Shown one piece after another: positions 53,523 through 62,210 of a stretch of DNA of 64,000 bases. The translations under genes were made by a program, and so were the position numbers. This DNA is from Neobacillus sp. WH10 (lineage in GTDB: Bacteria > Bacillota > Bacilli > Bacillales > Cytobacillaceae), in assembly GCF_030123405.1 (NCBI RefSeq), contig NZ_CP126110.1, forward strand, positions 1,984,001-2,048,000, read 5' to 3'. Numbering within the stretch: the stretch's first letter is position 1; the number at the start of each line of letters is the position of its first letter. The notes under the pieces were generated by a model. That model did not search any database. It was not told the DNA's origin and saw nothing but the letters and a program-made list of their open reading frames with translations.

Positions 53523-54311
53523 ATGAAAAAAGAATGGTATTTAGAGTATGAAATTCAGAAAAACCGCCCTGGTCTATTAGGTGACATTTCATCTCTTTTA
53601 GGAATGCTTGCTATTAATATTATAACCATTAATGGTGTTGATGAAGGCAGGCGGGGTTTGCTAATTTTAGCAAAAGATGACGACCAAATTAATCGACTTG
53701 AGTCAATTTTACATACTATGGACACAATAAAACTAATCAAACTTAGAGAGCCTAAGCTGCGTGATAGACTTGCCGTTAGACATGGGCGCTATATTCAAAG
53801 GGACGCAGATGATAAAAAAACTTTCCGCTTTGTGAGGGATGAGCTTGGATTATTAGTGGATTTTATGGCAGAATTATTTAAGCAGGAGGGACACAAGCTA
53901 ATCGGTATTCGCGGCATGCCGCGAGTCGGAAAAACAGAGTCACTCGTGGCGGCAAGTGTTTGTGCGAATAAACGGTGGTTATTTGTCTCATCCACTCTTT
54001 TAAAACAAACGATTCGCAATCAATTGATTGAAGACGAGTATAACGAAAATAATCTGTTTATTCTTGATGGGATTGTTTCAACAAGACGTGCCAACGAGCG
54101 ACACTGGCAACTTGTCCGCGAAATCATGCGTCTACCGTCTGTTAAGGTAATAGAGCATCCTGATATATTCGTACAAAACTCTGAGTATACGCTTGACGAT
54201 TTTGATTATATTATTGAACTTAGGAATGATACGGACGAAGAGATTACATACGACGTCGTTGATCAGCATAATATGTTTTCTGGTTCAGATTTTGGAGATT
54301 TTGATTTTTAA
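53523..54311 (+). CDS. ymfK: YmfK, DUF3388 protein with ACT-like domain and P-loop
   Basis: 262 residues. The N-terminus (5-75) looks like an ACT domain (YEIQKNRPGLLGDISSLLGML). The rest has GMPRVGKT (131-138), a perfect GxxxxGKT Walker A, and NLFILDG (Asp182), a plausible Walker B. The C-terminal tail is acidic and aromatic (FSGSDFGDFDF). Conserved in bacilli just before ymfM. No role is known to me; a ligand-sensing ATPase is an inference from motifs. Confidence 0.9.
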   Translation: MKKEWYLEYEIQKNRPGLLGDISSLLGMLAINIITINGVDEGRRGLLILAKDDDQINRLESILHTMDTIKLIKLREPKLRDRLAVRHGRYIQRDADDKKTFRFVRDELGLLVDFMAELFKQEGHKLIGIRGMPRVGKTESLVAASVCANKRWLFVSSTLLKQTIRNQLIEDEYNENNLFILDGIVSTRRANERHWQLVREIMRLPSVKVIEHPDIFVQNSEYTLDDFDYIIELRNDTDEEITYDVVDQHNMFSGSDFGDFDF

Positions 54312-54331
54312 TAAATTGGAAGGTGTTACAG

Positions 54332-55237
54332 TTGACTGAATTAGGGAATCGACTAAAAGAAGCCCGATTAGCCCAAGGATTAAGCTTAGATGATTTACAA
54401 ACCATGACAAAAATTCAAAAGCGGTATTTAGTAGGAATTGAGGATGGTAATTATTCCAGCATGCCTGGTAATTTTTATGTCCGTGCCTTTATTAAGCAAT
54501 ATGCAGAGGCATTAAATCTTAATCCAGATGAAATTTTTGAAACTTATAAGACTGAAATACCTGCGTCTTATAATGATGAATTACCGCAGCAATTATCTCG
54601 AGTGAAAACACACAAACCAATTACTGGAGGGAATTCTAAAATATTCAATGTTCTCCCTAAAATATTAATTGCTGTGTTTGTGGTTGGCATTGCCAGTCTG
54701 ATATATTATTTAGTATCCACTAATGTTGGAAGTGACACAAATGAATCAGTAAGCAAGGATAACGAGCAGGTGAAAATTGAGAAATCGCAAAGCTTGGAAA
54801 AGGTAAAAGGAGATGAAATAGGAAAAGAAAAAAAGAAAGACAGCAATAAAGAGAATGATGCTGCCAAACCGGAAGATGAAAAAACACCTGTTGAAGAAAC
54901 ACCAAAGCAGGAACTTACAGTAGTCCAAAGCAGTGGTACTAATTCCACGTATGATCTGAAAAATGCGGATAAATTTGTCGTGAAATTGGTTTCTAAAGGA
55001 CAAACCTGGGTTAGTATTAAAAGTGGGGAAGGGAAGACCTTTTTCCAAGGAACACTGAAAACCGGAGCTACAGAGAGCCAAACAGTAGATTTATCAGCAG
55101 ATAGTACGGCTGTCATTAGGGTTGGGAACGCGGCGGATACTGATATATATGTAAATGACCAAAAGCTTGAGTATGCCATACCAGCGACAGCGAATGTTCA
55201 GAACATCACGATCCAACATGTTCTGAAGAATGAATAG
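54332..55237 (+). CDS. rodZ: Cell-shape protein RodZ (YmfM)
   Basis: A 301-residue membrane protein: N-terminal Xre-like helix-turn-helix (ELGNRLKEARLAQGLSLDDLQ, residues 2-70) that binds MreB in the family, a single transmembrane helix (about 109-131, VLPKILIAVFVVGIASLIYYLV), a Lys/Glu-rich linker, and a C-terminal DUF4115 beta domain (about 205-300). GTG 54323 is in the ribosome site; TTG 54332 gives MTELGNRL, as in relatives. Confidence 0.94.
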   Translation: MTELGNRLKEARLAQGLSLDDLQTMTKIQKRYLVGIEDGNYSSMPGNFYVRAFIKQYAEALNLNPDEIFETYKTEIPASYNDELPQQLSRVKTHKPITGGNSKIFNVLPKILIAVFVVGIASLIYYLVSTNVGSDTNESVSKDNEQVKIEKSQSLEKVKGDEIGKEKKKDSNKENDAAKPEDEKTPVEETPKQELTVVQSSGTNSTYDLKNADKFVVKLVSKGQTWVSIKSGEGKTFFQGTLKTGATESQTVDLSADSTAVIRVGNAADTDIYVNDQKLEYAIPATANVQNITIQHVLKNE

Positions 55238-55259
55238 TCATCTGTTGATGACTATTTTT
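55234..55259 (+). terminator. Terminator after rodZ
   Basis: ATAGTCATC-TGTT-GATGACTAT with TTTT. Confidence 0.7.
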
Positions 55260-55288
55260 CACTTTTAATCATTACCTGGAGGGAAATT

Positions 55289-55873
55289 ATGAATATTCCA
55301 AATCGAATCACTGTATCAAGAATATTATTAATCCCAATATTCTTGATTATTATGTTAGCGCCTTTTGATTGGGGGAACATGCATCTTCTTGGGGCTGATC
55401 TGCCTGTAACTCATTTTGTGGGGGCACTTATATTTATTTTAGCTTCCACAACCGATTGGGTTGACGGTCATTATGCCCGTAAGTATAACCTTGTAACCAA
55501 TATGGGGAAATTTCTTGATCCGCTCGCTGACAAATTACTTGTCTCCGCTGCGCTTATTGTCCTCGTTGAAATAAATGATGTTTATGCACCTTCTTGGATA
55601 GTTATCATCATTATTAGCAGAGAATTTGCAGTAACAGGTCTCCGTCTATTACTCGCGGGGGAAGGTGAAGTTGTTGCCGCAAATATGCTTGGAAAAATTA
55701 AGACTTGGACACAAATCATCGCGATTTCATCATTATTATTACATAATATTATTTTTGCTATGATTCCGTTTCGCTTTGATGTTGTCGCTTTATGGGTAGC
55801 CTTAATTTTTACCATTTGGTCGGGATGGGATTATTTTGCTAAAAATAGTCATGTGTTAAAAAATTCAAAATAA
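55289..55873 (+). CDS. pgsA: CDP-diacylglycerol-glycerol-3-phosphate 3-phosphatidyltransferase
   Basis: Membrane enzyme that makes phosphatidylglycerophosphate from the CdsA product. The CDP-alcohol phosphotransferase motif, spread over DWVDGHYAR...GKFLDPLADK, is complete with all acidic residues. 194 residues with several membrane helices. GGAGGG precedes ATG 55289. Confidence 0.97.
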   Translation: MNIPNRITVSRILLIPIFLIIMLAPFDWGNMHLLGADLPVTHFVGALIFILASTTDWVDGHYARKYNLVTNMGKFLDPLADKLLVSAALIVLVEINDVYAPSWIVIIIISREFAVTGLRLLLAGEGEVVAANMLGKIKTWTQIIAISSLLLHNIIFAMIPFRFDVVALWVALIFTIWSGWDYFAKNSHVLKNSK

Positions 55874-55908
55874 GTTAAACTGTGGTTTACATAAGGGGTG
55901 ACTTGAGG

Positions 55909-57162
55909 ATGAATGCTGAGATTATTGCCGTTGGTTCAGAACTATTACTGGGTCAAATTGTTAACACAAATGCGCGCTTCTTATCACAGCAATTAGCCGG
56001 ACTCGGTATTAATGTTTATTTTCATACTGTCGTTGGAGATAACCCTGATCGCTTAAAATCAGCGATTGAAATTGCAGAAAAACGTGCTAAAATGATTATC
56101 TTTACTGGCGGACTAGGGCCGACAAAGGATGATTTGACGAAGGAAACAATTGCCCGTCACATAGGAAAAGAACTTGTTATGGATCAAACAGCATTAGAAT
56201 CAATTGAGTTTTTTTTCAAGCAGACAAACCGTGTGATGACGGATAATAATCGAAAGCAGGCACTTGTATTAGAAGGTTCACACATCCTCCCAAATGAACA
56301 TGGAATGGCCCCTGGAATGGTGGTAGAAACCGACAGCCACATTTATATGCTTTTGCCTGGGCCCCCAAAGGAAATGGAACCGATGTTACTTCGATATGGG
56401 TGTAAGGCACTATCATCAAAAAACGACTCGAACGAGAAAATTGTCTCGAGAGTGTTACGATTCTTTGGCATTGGTGAGGCCGCTTTGGAAACTGAAATTA
56501 TTGATTTAATTGATGCGCAAAGCAATCCCACGATTGCTCCGCTCGCAGGTGATGGAGAGGTTACCTTAAGGTTGACGGCCAAACATGTGGACGAAGCGAG
56601 TGCACAATCTATGCTTGATGAAATGGAAAATACTATAAATCAACGTGTTGGAAATTTTCTATATGGATATGACAACACATCATTATTGGAAGAACTGACG
56701 AAAGCTTTAAAGGAAAGAAAACTTACGATTACAGCTGCTGAGAGTTTGACTGGCGGGTTGTTTCAACAGGAGTTAACATCTATTTCAGGTGCAAGTTCCG
56801 TGTTTAAAGGCGGGGTTGTATGCTATTCTAATGAAGTAAAGCAGCAAGTATTACAAGTTAAACAAGAAACACTTGAAAAATATGGTGCCGTGAGTGAACA
56901 ATGTGCAAAAGAGCTGGCTGAAAATGCTGCCAGGCTGGTGAAAAGCGATATTGGGATAAGCTTCACAGGTGTGGCCGGACCCGATGAGCTTGAAGGCAAG
57001 CCAGTTGGTACGGTTTATATTGGAATAGCGATAAATGGAACACCAACGGTAGTTGAAAAAATTACCCTTGGTGGAACGAGGGAAGCAAACCGGAACCGAG
57101 CGGTAAAATTTGGCTGTTATTTTATACTTCGTAATTTAAAAGAATCACAGAATACTAATTAG
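55909..57162 (+). CDS. cinA: CinA, competence-damage inducible protein / NMN amidohydrolase-like
   Basis: 417 residues: an N-terminal molybdopterin-binding-like (COG1058) domain (GSELLLGQIVNTNARFLSQQL, TGGLGPTKDD) and a C-terminal CinA amidohydrolase domain (ITAAESLTGGLFQQELTSISGASSVFKGGVVCYSN). A longer frame begins at 55882 but has no ribosome site; ATG 55909, seven bases after AAGGGGTGA, is chosen. It precedes recA, as in many bacteria with late competence operons. Confidence 0.96.
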   Translation: MNAEIIAVGSELLLGQIVNTNARFLSQQLAGLGINVYFHTVVGDNPDRLKSAIEIAEKRAKMIIFTGGLGPTKDDLTKETIARHIGKELVMDQTALESIEFFFKQTNRVMTDNNRKQALVLEGSHILPNEHGMAPGMVVETDSHIYMLLPGPPKEMEPMLLRYGCKALSSKNDSNEKIVSRVLRFFGIGEAALETEIIDLIDAQSNPTIAPLAGDGEVTLRLTAKHVDEASAQSMLDEMENTINQRVGNFLYGYDNTSLLEELTKALKERKLTITAAESLTGGLFQQELTSISGASSVFKGGVVCYSNEVKQQVLQVKQETLEKYGAVSEQCAKELAENAARLVKSDIGISFTGVAGPDELEGKPVGTVYIGIAINGTPTVVEKITLGGTREANRNRAVKFGCYFILRNLKESQNTN

Positions 57163-57178
57163 TGTTCTGTGATTCTTT
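57139..57178 (+). terminator. Terminator overlapping the cinA stop
   Basis: AAAGAATCACAGAA ... TTCTGTGATTCTTT, a 14-bp arm hairpin that includes the stop codon. Confidence 0.88.
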
Positions 57179-57303
57179 GTTTATAAAAAATAAATTTTCA
57201 GATAAAAACAGAAAAATTGCATTTCATAGGTAATATGTAAGAAAAAATACAAAGAGAGGGCTAATCTGCTTGTTATCCATGTATTAATTGTTTAAACAAA
57301 GCA

Positions 57304-57354
57304 GAATAAATGTTCGATTTTTTGCTCGACAAATTACCCAAAAGAGGTTATATT
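57304..57354 (+). promoter_or_regulatory. recA promoter with LexA/DinR box
   Basis: GAATAAATGTTC (57304-57315) matches the Bacillus SOS box GAACnnnnGTTC with one mismatch. Just downstream, -35 TCGACA (57326-57331) and -10 TATATT (57349-57354) are 17 bp apart. Damage-inducible control of recA is expected. Confidence 0.65.
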
Positions 57355-57421
57355 AATTATAGGTTTTATTTAATAATTTCGGCAAAAAGCTTGTGTTTAT
57401 ATATAAGGGAGGAAATAAAAC

Positions 57422-58462
57422 GTGAGTGATCGTAAAGCGGCATTAGAAATGGCGTTAAAGCAAATAGAAAAACAATTCGGTAAAGGCTCAATAATGAAAA
57501 TGGGAGAACAAACAGAGACAAGGATTTCTACCGTTCCAAGCGGCTCTCTAGCGCTAGATGCAGCACTAGGAGTAGGTGGATACCCTAGAGGTCGTATAAT
57601 TGAAATTTATGGCCCTGAAAGCTCTGGTAAAACAACCGTAGCTTTGCATGCAATTGCGGAAGTGCAAGCAAAAGGGGGACAAGCAGCGTTTATTGACGCT
57701 GAGCATGCCTTGGATCCGACTTATGCACAAAAATTAGGTGTTAACATTGATGAATTATTGTTATCACAGCCAGACACAGGTGAACAAGCACTTGAAATCG
57801 CTGAGGCACTAGTTCGAAGTGGTGCGGTCGATATTATCGTAATTGATTCAGTCGCTGCATTAGTTCCAAAAGCGGAAATTGAAGGCGAAATGGGTGACTC
57901 CCATGTAGGTTTACAGGCACGTTTGATGTCTCAAGCACTTCGCAAACTATCAGGTGCCATCAACAAATCTAAAACAATTGCAGTCTTCATTAACCAGATT
58001 CGTGAAAAGGTCGGAGTTATGTTTGGAAACCCCGAGACAACACCTGGGGGACGTGCGCTCAAGTTTTACTCGACAATTCGTCTTGAAGTACGCCGTGCTG
58101 AAACGTTAAAGCAAGGTAATGACATGGTCGGAAATAAGACAAAAATAAAAGTAGTAAAGAACAAAGTGGCGCCACCATTCCGTACAGCTGAAGTGGATAT
58201 TATGTACGGTGAAGGTATTTCAAAAGAAGGCGAAATCATCGATCTAGGCTCTGAATTAGATATCGTTCAAAAGAGCGGCTCATGGTATTCCTATAACGAT
58301 GAAAGACTTGGTCAGGGCCGTGAAAATGCAAAGTTATTCTTGAAGGAAAACCCAGATGTTCGTCAAGAAATTCACCAAAAAATCCGTGAGCATTATGGAT
58401 TAGATGGTGATAAAGTGGTAACAGAATCAGAGGAAGATGAGCAGTTTAATTTACTAGATTAA
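57422..58462 (+). CDS. recA: Recombinase RecA
   Basis: Strand-exchange protein and SOS co-protease. 346 residues with Walker A GPESSGKT (64-71), VIDSVAALVPKAE, loop 2 EKVGVMFGNPETTPGG and an acidic C-terminus. It starts at GTG 57422, nine bases after AAGGGAGG. No intein or intron. Confidence 0.98.
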   Translation: MSDRKAALEMALKQIEKQFGKGSIMKMGEQTETRISTVPSGSLALDAALGVGGYPRGRIIEIYGPESSGKTTVALHAIAEVQAKGGQAAFIDAEHALDPTYAQKLGVNIDELLLSQPDTGEQALEIAEALVRSGAVDIIVIDSVAALVPKAEIEGEMGDSHVGLQARLMSQALRKLSGAINKSKTIAVFINQIREKVGVMFGNPETTPGGRALKFYSTIRLEVRRAETLKQGNDMVGNKTKIKVVKNKVAPPFRTAEVDIMYGEGISKEGEIIDLGSELDIVQKSGSWYSYNDERLGQGRENAKLFLKENPDVRQEIHQKIREHYGLDGDKVVTESEEDEQFNLLD

Positions 58463-58470
58463 TTCAGTTG

Positions 58471-58501
58471 AGCAAAGCCCAATAAAGGGTTTTGCTTTTT
58501 T
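58471..58501 (+). terminator. Terminator after recA
   Basis: AGCAAAGCCC-AATAAA-GGGTTTTGCT with TTTTT. The rest of the 323-bp gap to rny is AT-rich and holds the rny promoter. Confidence 0.85.
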
Positions 58502-58617
58502 GGAAGAATTGAATAAAAATACAATTTAATTAATAAATATACAATATAAAACTGGAAAAGTAAGTGGATATAGGATGTCAATTTCTAAATATTTCAAAAT
58601 GCTTATTATACTAAACC

Positions 58618-58646
58618 TTGACAATGAATATTCCCACCTTTACAAT
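58618..58646 (+). promoter_or_regulatory. SigA promoter of rny
   Basis: TTGACA (58618-58623) and TACAAT (58641-58646) with a 17-bp spacer, giving a leader of roughly 130 bases before ATG 58786. Confidence 0.75.
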
Positions 58647-58785
58647 TAACATGTATATTTTACATTTTTGGAAATATTACAATGCGAAAAGCCTTGGTGC
58701 TTGCTGTATGTTGAGTCCTAAACAATGTACATGCCGACACTTAAAAAAAATGTAACAAAAGTTCATAGCAAGAGGAGGTGTAACG

Positions 58786-60345
58786 ATGGAACCAATTACA
58801 ATCGCCTTCATTTTGCTTGGCCTTTTCGTCGGTGCCGTTGTTGGCTATTTTGGTCATAAATCCATTGCTGATGCAAAAGTAGCAGGTGCAAAGAATGCTG
58901 CTGAACAGATTCTTGAAGATGCAAAACGTGATGCTGATTCAGTGAAAAAAGAAGCTTTGCTGGAGGCAAAGGATGAAATTCACAAGCTTCGGACAGAAGC
59001 AGAACGTGAGGTTCGTGAACGAAGAAATGAAATGCAAAAACAAGAAAACCGTTTACTGCAAAGAGAAGAGAATTTAGATCGAAAAGAGGAAACGTTAAAT
59101 AAGCGTGAAAATCTTTTAGAAAAGAAGGATGATTCTCTAAACCAAAGACAACAGCATATTGAAGAGATGGAAAGCAAAGTGGACGAGTTGGTACGAAAAC
59201 AACAGACTGAACTCGAACGAATTTCGAGCTTAACACGCGAGGAAGCAAAAGCGATCATTATTGACAGAATGGAACAGGAACTTACCCATGATACTGCGAT
59301 AATGATAAAGGAAAGCGAGAATCGTGCTAAAGAGGAAGCCGACAAGAAAGCGAAGGAAATACTCTCGCTTGCGATCCAGCGTTGCGCTGCTGACCATGTT
59401 GCGGAAACGACTGTCTCTGTCGTAAATCTTCCAAATGACGAAATGAAGGGCCGGATCATTGGCCGTGAAGGACGAAACATCCGTACACTTGAAACGTTAA
59501 CGGGAATTGATTTGATTATTGATGATACTCCTGAAGCTGTCATTCTATCAGGCTTTGACCCTATTCGAAGGGAAACTGCACGTTTAGCACTTGAGAAGTT
59601 AGTTCAAGATGGACGTATCCATCCGGCACGAATTGAGGAAATGGTAGAAAAATCTCGTCGAGAAGTAGATGAGTATATTCGCGAAGTTGGGGAGCAAACC
59701 ACTTTTGAAGTAGGAGTTCATGGACTACATCCAGATTTAATCAAAATTCTTGGCCGCTTGAAGTTCCGAACTAGCTACGGGCAAAACGTCTTAAAGCATT
59801 CAATGGAAGTAGCACAGCTTTCAGGCTTGCTTGCTGCTGAACTTGGTCAAGATGAAACGCTGGCCCGTCGAGCTGGTTTGCTTCACGATATTGGGAAAGC
59901 TATTGACCATGAAGTAGAAGGCAGTCATGTAGAAATCGGAGTAGAACTTGCAACGAAATACAAGGAACACCCAGTGGTGATCAATAGTATTGCTTCTCAC
60001 CATGGAGATGCTGAGCCAACTTCTATTATCGCCGTACTCGTAGCTGCAGCAGATGCCTTATCAGCTGCAAGACCAGGTGCACGTAGTGAGACTCTTGAAA
60101 ACTATATCCGTCGTCTTGAAAAGCTAGAGGAGATTTCTGAGTCTTATGAAGGTGTTGAGAAATCCTTTGCGATTCAAGCAGGGCGTGAAGTGCGTATTAT
60201 TGTAAGGCCAGATACAGTTGATGATCTTGCTGCACATCGCTTAGCTCGCGATATCCGTAAGCGGATCGAAGACGAACTTGATTATCCTGGACACATTAAA
60301 GTAACAGTTATCCGTGAAACGCGGGCTGTAGAATACGCAAAATAA
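58786..60345 (+). CDS. rny: Ribonuclease Y
   Basis: Membrane-anchored endoribonuclease that starts mRNA decay in Bacillus. 519 residues: an N-terminal transmembrane helix (about 4-24), a long Lys/Glu-rich coiled coil (about 30-190), a KH domain (GRIIGREGRNIRTLE) and an HD domain with the metal pair H367-D368 in LLHDIGKAIDHE. AGGAGGTG precedes ATG 58786. A large minus-strand open frame here is a codon-bias shadow. Confidence 0.97.
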   Translation: MEPITIAFILLGLFVGAVVGYFGHKSIADAKVAGAKNAAEQILEDAKRDADSVKKEALLEAKDEIHKLRTEAEREVRERRNEMQKQENRLLQREENLDRKEETLNKRENLLEKKDDSLNQRQQHIEEMESKVDELVRKQQTELERISSLTREEAKAIIIDRMEQELTHDTAIMIKESENRAKEEADKKAKEILSLAIQRCAADHVAETTVSVVNLPNDEMKGRIIGREGRNIRTLETLTGIDLIIDDTPEAVILSGFDPIRRETARLALEKLVQDGRIHPARIEEMVEKSRREVDEYIREVGEQTTFEVGVHGLHPDLIKILGRLKFRTSYGQNVLKHSMEVAQLSGLLAAELGQDETLARRAGLLHDIGKAIDHEVEGSHVEIGVELATKYKEHPVVINSIASHHGDAEPTSIIAVLVAAADALSAARPGARSETLENYIRRLEKLEEISESYEGVEKSFAIQAGREVRIIVRPDTVDDLAAHRLARDIRKRIEDELDYPGHIKVTVIRETRAVEYAK

Positions 60346-60374
60346 AGCGGTGCGAATGCACCGCTTTATTTATT
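60344..60374 (+). terminator. Terminator after rny
   Basis: AAAGCGGTGC-GAAT-GCACCGCTTT with ATTTATT. Confidence 0.9.
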
Positions 60375-60454
60375 GGTAACGGTAATCCGATTGGAAGATG
60401 TGAGAATGTGATACAATTTATACAATAACAATTTTATTGATGAAAGGGAAAAAA

Positions 60455-61252
60455 ATGAATCTACTTTTTATCGGCGATGTAGTCGGCTCACCTGGAAGGG
60501 AAATGGTAAAGGAGTTTTTGCCAAAATTAAAAGAAAAATTTCGGCCTCATTTTACAATTATTAATGGTGAAAATGCTGCAGGGGGCAAGGGGATAACAGA
60601 AAAAATCTATAAGGAATTTTTGGGCTATGGTGCACAGGCAATTACACTAGGGAATCATGCATGGGATAACAGAGAGATATATGAGTTTATCGGTTCAGCG
60701 AAAAATATGGTACGTCCGGCAAATTTTCCGGAAGGAACACCTGGAAATGGTTTGGGGTTTTTTAAAATGAATGAGTTAGAAGTGGCTGTTATTAATCTTC
60801 AAGGTCGAACATTTATGTCTCCATTAGATTGTCCTTTTAAAAAAGCTGACGAATTAGTTGAAATCGCCCGGGAGAGAACTCCATTTATCTTTGTGGATTT
60901 TCATGCTGAAGTAACCAGTGAAAAACTAGCAATGGGTTGGTATCTAGACGGTAAAGTGTCAGCAGTCGTTGGAACTCATACACATGTGCAAACAGCAGAC
61001 AACCGGGTTTTACCAGGTGGAACTGGTTATTTATCAGACGTAGGTATGACTGGTCCGTATGACGGGATCCTTGGGGTGGAAAGAGAGGCTGTTCTTAAGA
61101 AATTCCTAACAAGTCTGCCTGTACGTTTTGAGGTGCCAAAATTAGGCCGTAATCAGCTCAGTGCGGTTAATATTGAATTAGATAGGAAAAGTGGTAAGTG
61201 TAAAAATATTAAACGAATTTTAATAAATGATGACAATCCATTTTACAGTTAA
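60455..61252 (+). CDS. ymdB: Metallophosphoesterase YmdB
   Basis: Calcineurin-type phosphodiesterase that acts on 2',3'-cyclic nucleotides and affects biofilm and motility decisions in B. subtilis. 265 residues with GDVVGSPG (D8), INGENAAGGKG, LGNHAWDN and VGTHTHVQTADNR metal motifs. Upstream TTG/ATG (60437, 60440) lie before or in the ribosome site AAAGGGA; ATG 60455 matches the B. subtilis start. It follows rny in the standard order. Confidence 0.95.
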   Translation: MNLLFIGDVVGSPGREMVKEFLPKLKEKFRPHFTIINGENAAGGKGITEKIYKEFLGYGAQAITLGNHAWDNREIYEFIGSAKNMVRPANFPEGTPGNGLGFFKMNELEVAVINLQGRTFMSPLDCPFKKADELVEIARERTPFIFVDFHAEVTSEKLAMGWYLDGKVSAVVGTHTHVQTADNRVLPGGTGYLSDVGMTGPYDGILGVEREAVLKKFLTSLPVRFEVPKLGRNQLSAVNIELDRKSGKCKNIKRILINDDNPFYS

Positions 61253-61287
61253 GGGAAAACTTCTTACGGGGAGTTTTTCCTTTTTTT
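61253..61287 (+). terminator. Terminator after ymdB
   Basis: GGGAAAAC...GTTTTTCC imperfect hairpin with T7. Confidence 0.65.
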
Positions 61288-61321
61288 GTTCCGTAATATC
61301 TTGACTTTTTTCGTCCAAGCC

Positions 61322-61346
61322 GGAATATGTCTTTTGACAACTGAAT
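61322..61346 (+). promoter_or_regulatory. SigH-like promoter of spoVS
   Basis: GGAATAT (61322-61328) and ACTGAAT (61340-61346), 11 bp apart, resemble the SigH consensus (AGGAWWW / RNNGAAT). spoVS is SigH dependent in B. subtilis. A TTGACA within it (61334-61339) lacks a well-spaced -10. Confidence 0.55.
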
Positions 61347-61429
61347 ATAGTAGCAGTGGAATGTTATATACCTGATTTGTTCATGAAACTGCTCATGCGG
61401 GATCGGGATTTTCTAAGGAGGAGCTAGGA

Positions 61430-61690
61430 ATGGAAATATTAAAAGTTTCAGCAAAATCTAATCCTAATTCTGTAGCTGGTGCACTTGCCGGAGTTCTGCG
61501 TGAAAGAGGTGCAGCAGAAATACAGGCTATTGGTGCGGGTGCATTGAATCAAGCCGTTAAGGCAGTAGCGATTGCAAGAGGATTTGTGGCACCTAGCGGA
61601 GTTGATTTAATCTGTATCCCTGCGTTTACCGATATTTTAATTGATGGGGAAGAACGCACAGCTATTAAGCTAATCGTAGAACCACGGTGA
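61430..61690 (+). CDS. spoVS: Stage V sporulation protein S
   Basis: An 86-residue Alba-fold protein required for normal septation/spore coat timing in B. subtilis and almost invariant among bacilli (MEILKVSAKSNPNSVAGALAGVLRERG). AAGGAGGAG precedes ATG 61430. It is preceded by a SigH-like promoter. Confidence 0.98.
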   Translation: MEILKVSAKSNPNSVAGALAGVLRERGAAEIQAIGAGALNQAVKAVAIARGFVAPSGVDLICIPAFTDILIDGEERTAIKLIVEPR

Positions 61691-62210
61691 AAGAGATAGA
61701 CTATTTTCGGGGGCGAAACAAAAAGATACTTTCCTTTAACCTGCTTGAATATTTCGAGCGGGTTTTTTGTTTGAAGAAGAATTTATTCATAAGGACTTTA
61801 CCCATACTTTTCAAAACTAAAGAAGCAGTTTAGTTTTAAATTATAAAAATATTATTCTGATATATGAGAACAACATGTAAAATATAAAAAAGGACTTTTA
61901 AAAAATATTTGTCAAATAGCGTAATAATGAGTGTTTATCTTAATTTTTGGTCTGGTTGTTCCTATGAAAAAAATGGTGGTTTTTAAATAATAAAAAAATA
62001 TTCATATTTTAGACAATATTTCGTGCCAAAGGGTTGCATTTTTTTGAGCTTAGGTCTAGAATTGTAAGCGTTTAGTACATATCTTCGATTCATTTTTTTT
62101 GCCTTTAATGTATTAAAAAGGCTAATGTCTAGTGAATTACTAGGATAAGTGCTACACTAATAAATGATTTAATCTACATATTTTTTACATATCCAAAGGG
62201 GTGTAAGCAA
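61691..62210. other. AT-rich intergenic region between spoVS and korA
   Basis: 520 bp with no gene. It holds a terminator (61738-61768, AACCTGCTTGAA / TTCGAGCGGGTT with T6), a cre-like site (62063-62076) and a weak promoter-like TACACT (62153-62158). The central 250 bp are very AT-rich, with no repeat or hairpin that stood out. Confidence 0.6.
62063..62076. promoter_or_regulatory. cre-like (CcpA) site upstream of korA
   Basis: TGTAAGCGTTTAGT fits the cre consensus TGWAANCGNTNWCA at 12 of 14 positions. Carbon-catabolite control of a 2-oxoacid oxidoreductase would make sense. Confidence 0.4.

Noticed and set aside
54706..55179. 157-residue minus-strand frame with hydrophobic Ser/Phe-rich sequence
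   Set aside because: Mirror of the Lys/Glu-rich RodZ linker; the apparent hydrophobicity is an artefact of reading AAR codons backwards.
58980..59543. 187-residue open frame on the minus strand
   Set aside because: It lies antisense to the coiled-coil region of rny, is rich in Ser, Phe and Arg as expected from codon-bias shadows, and has no ribosome site or recognisable domain.
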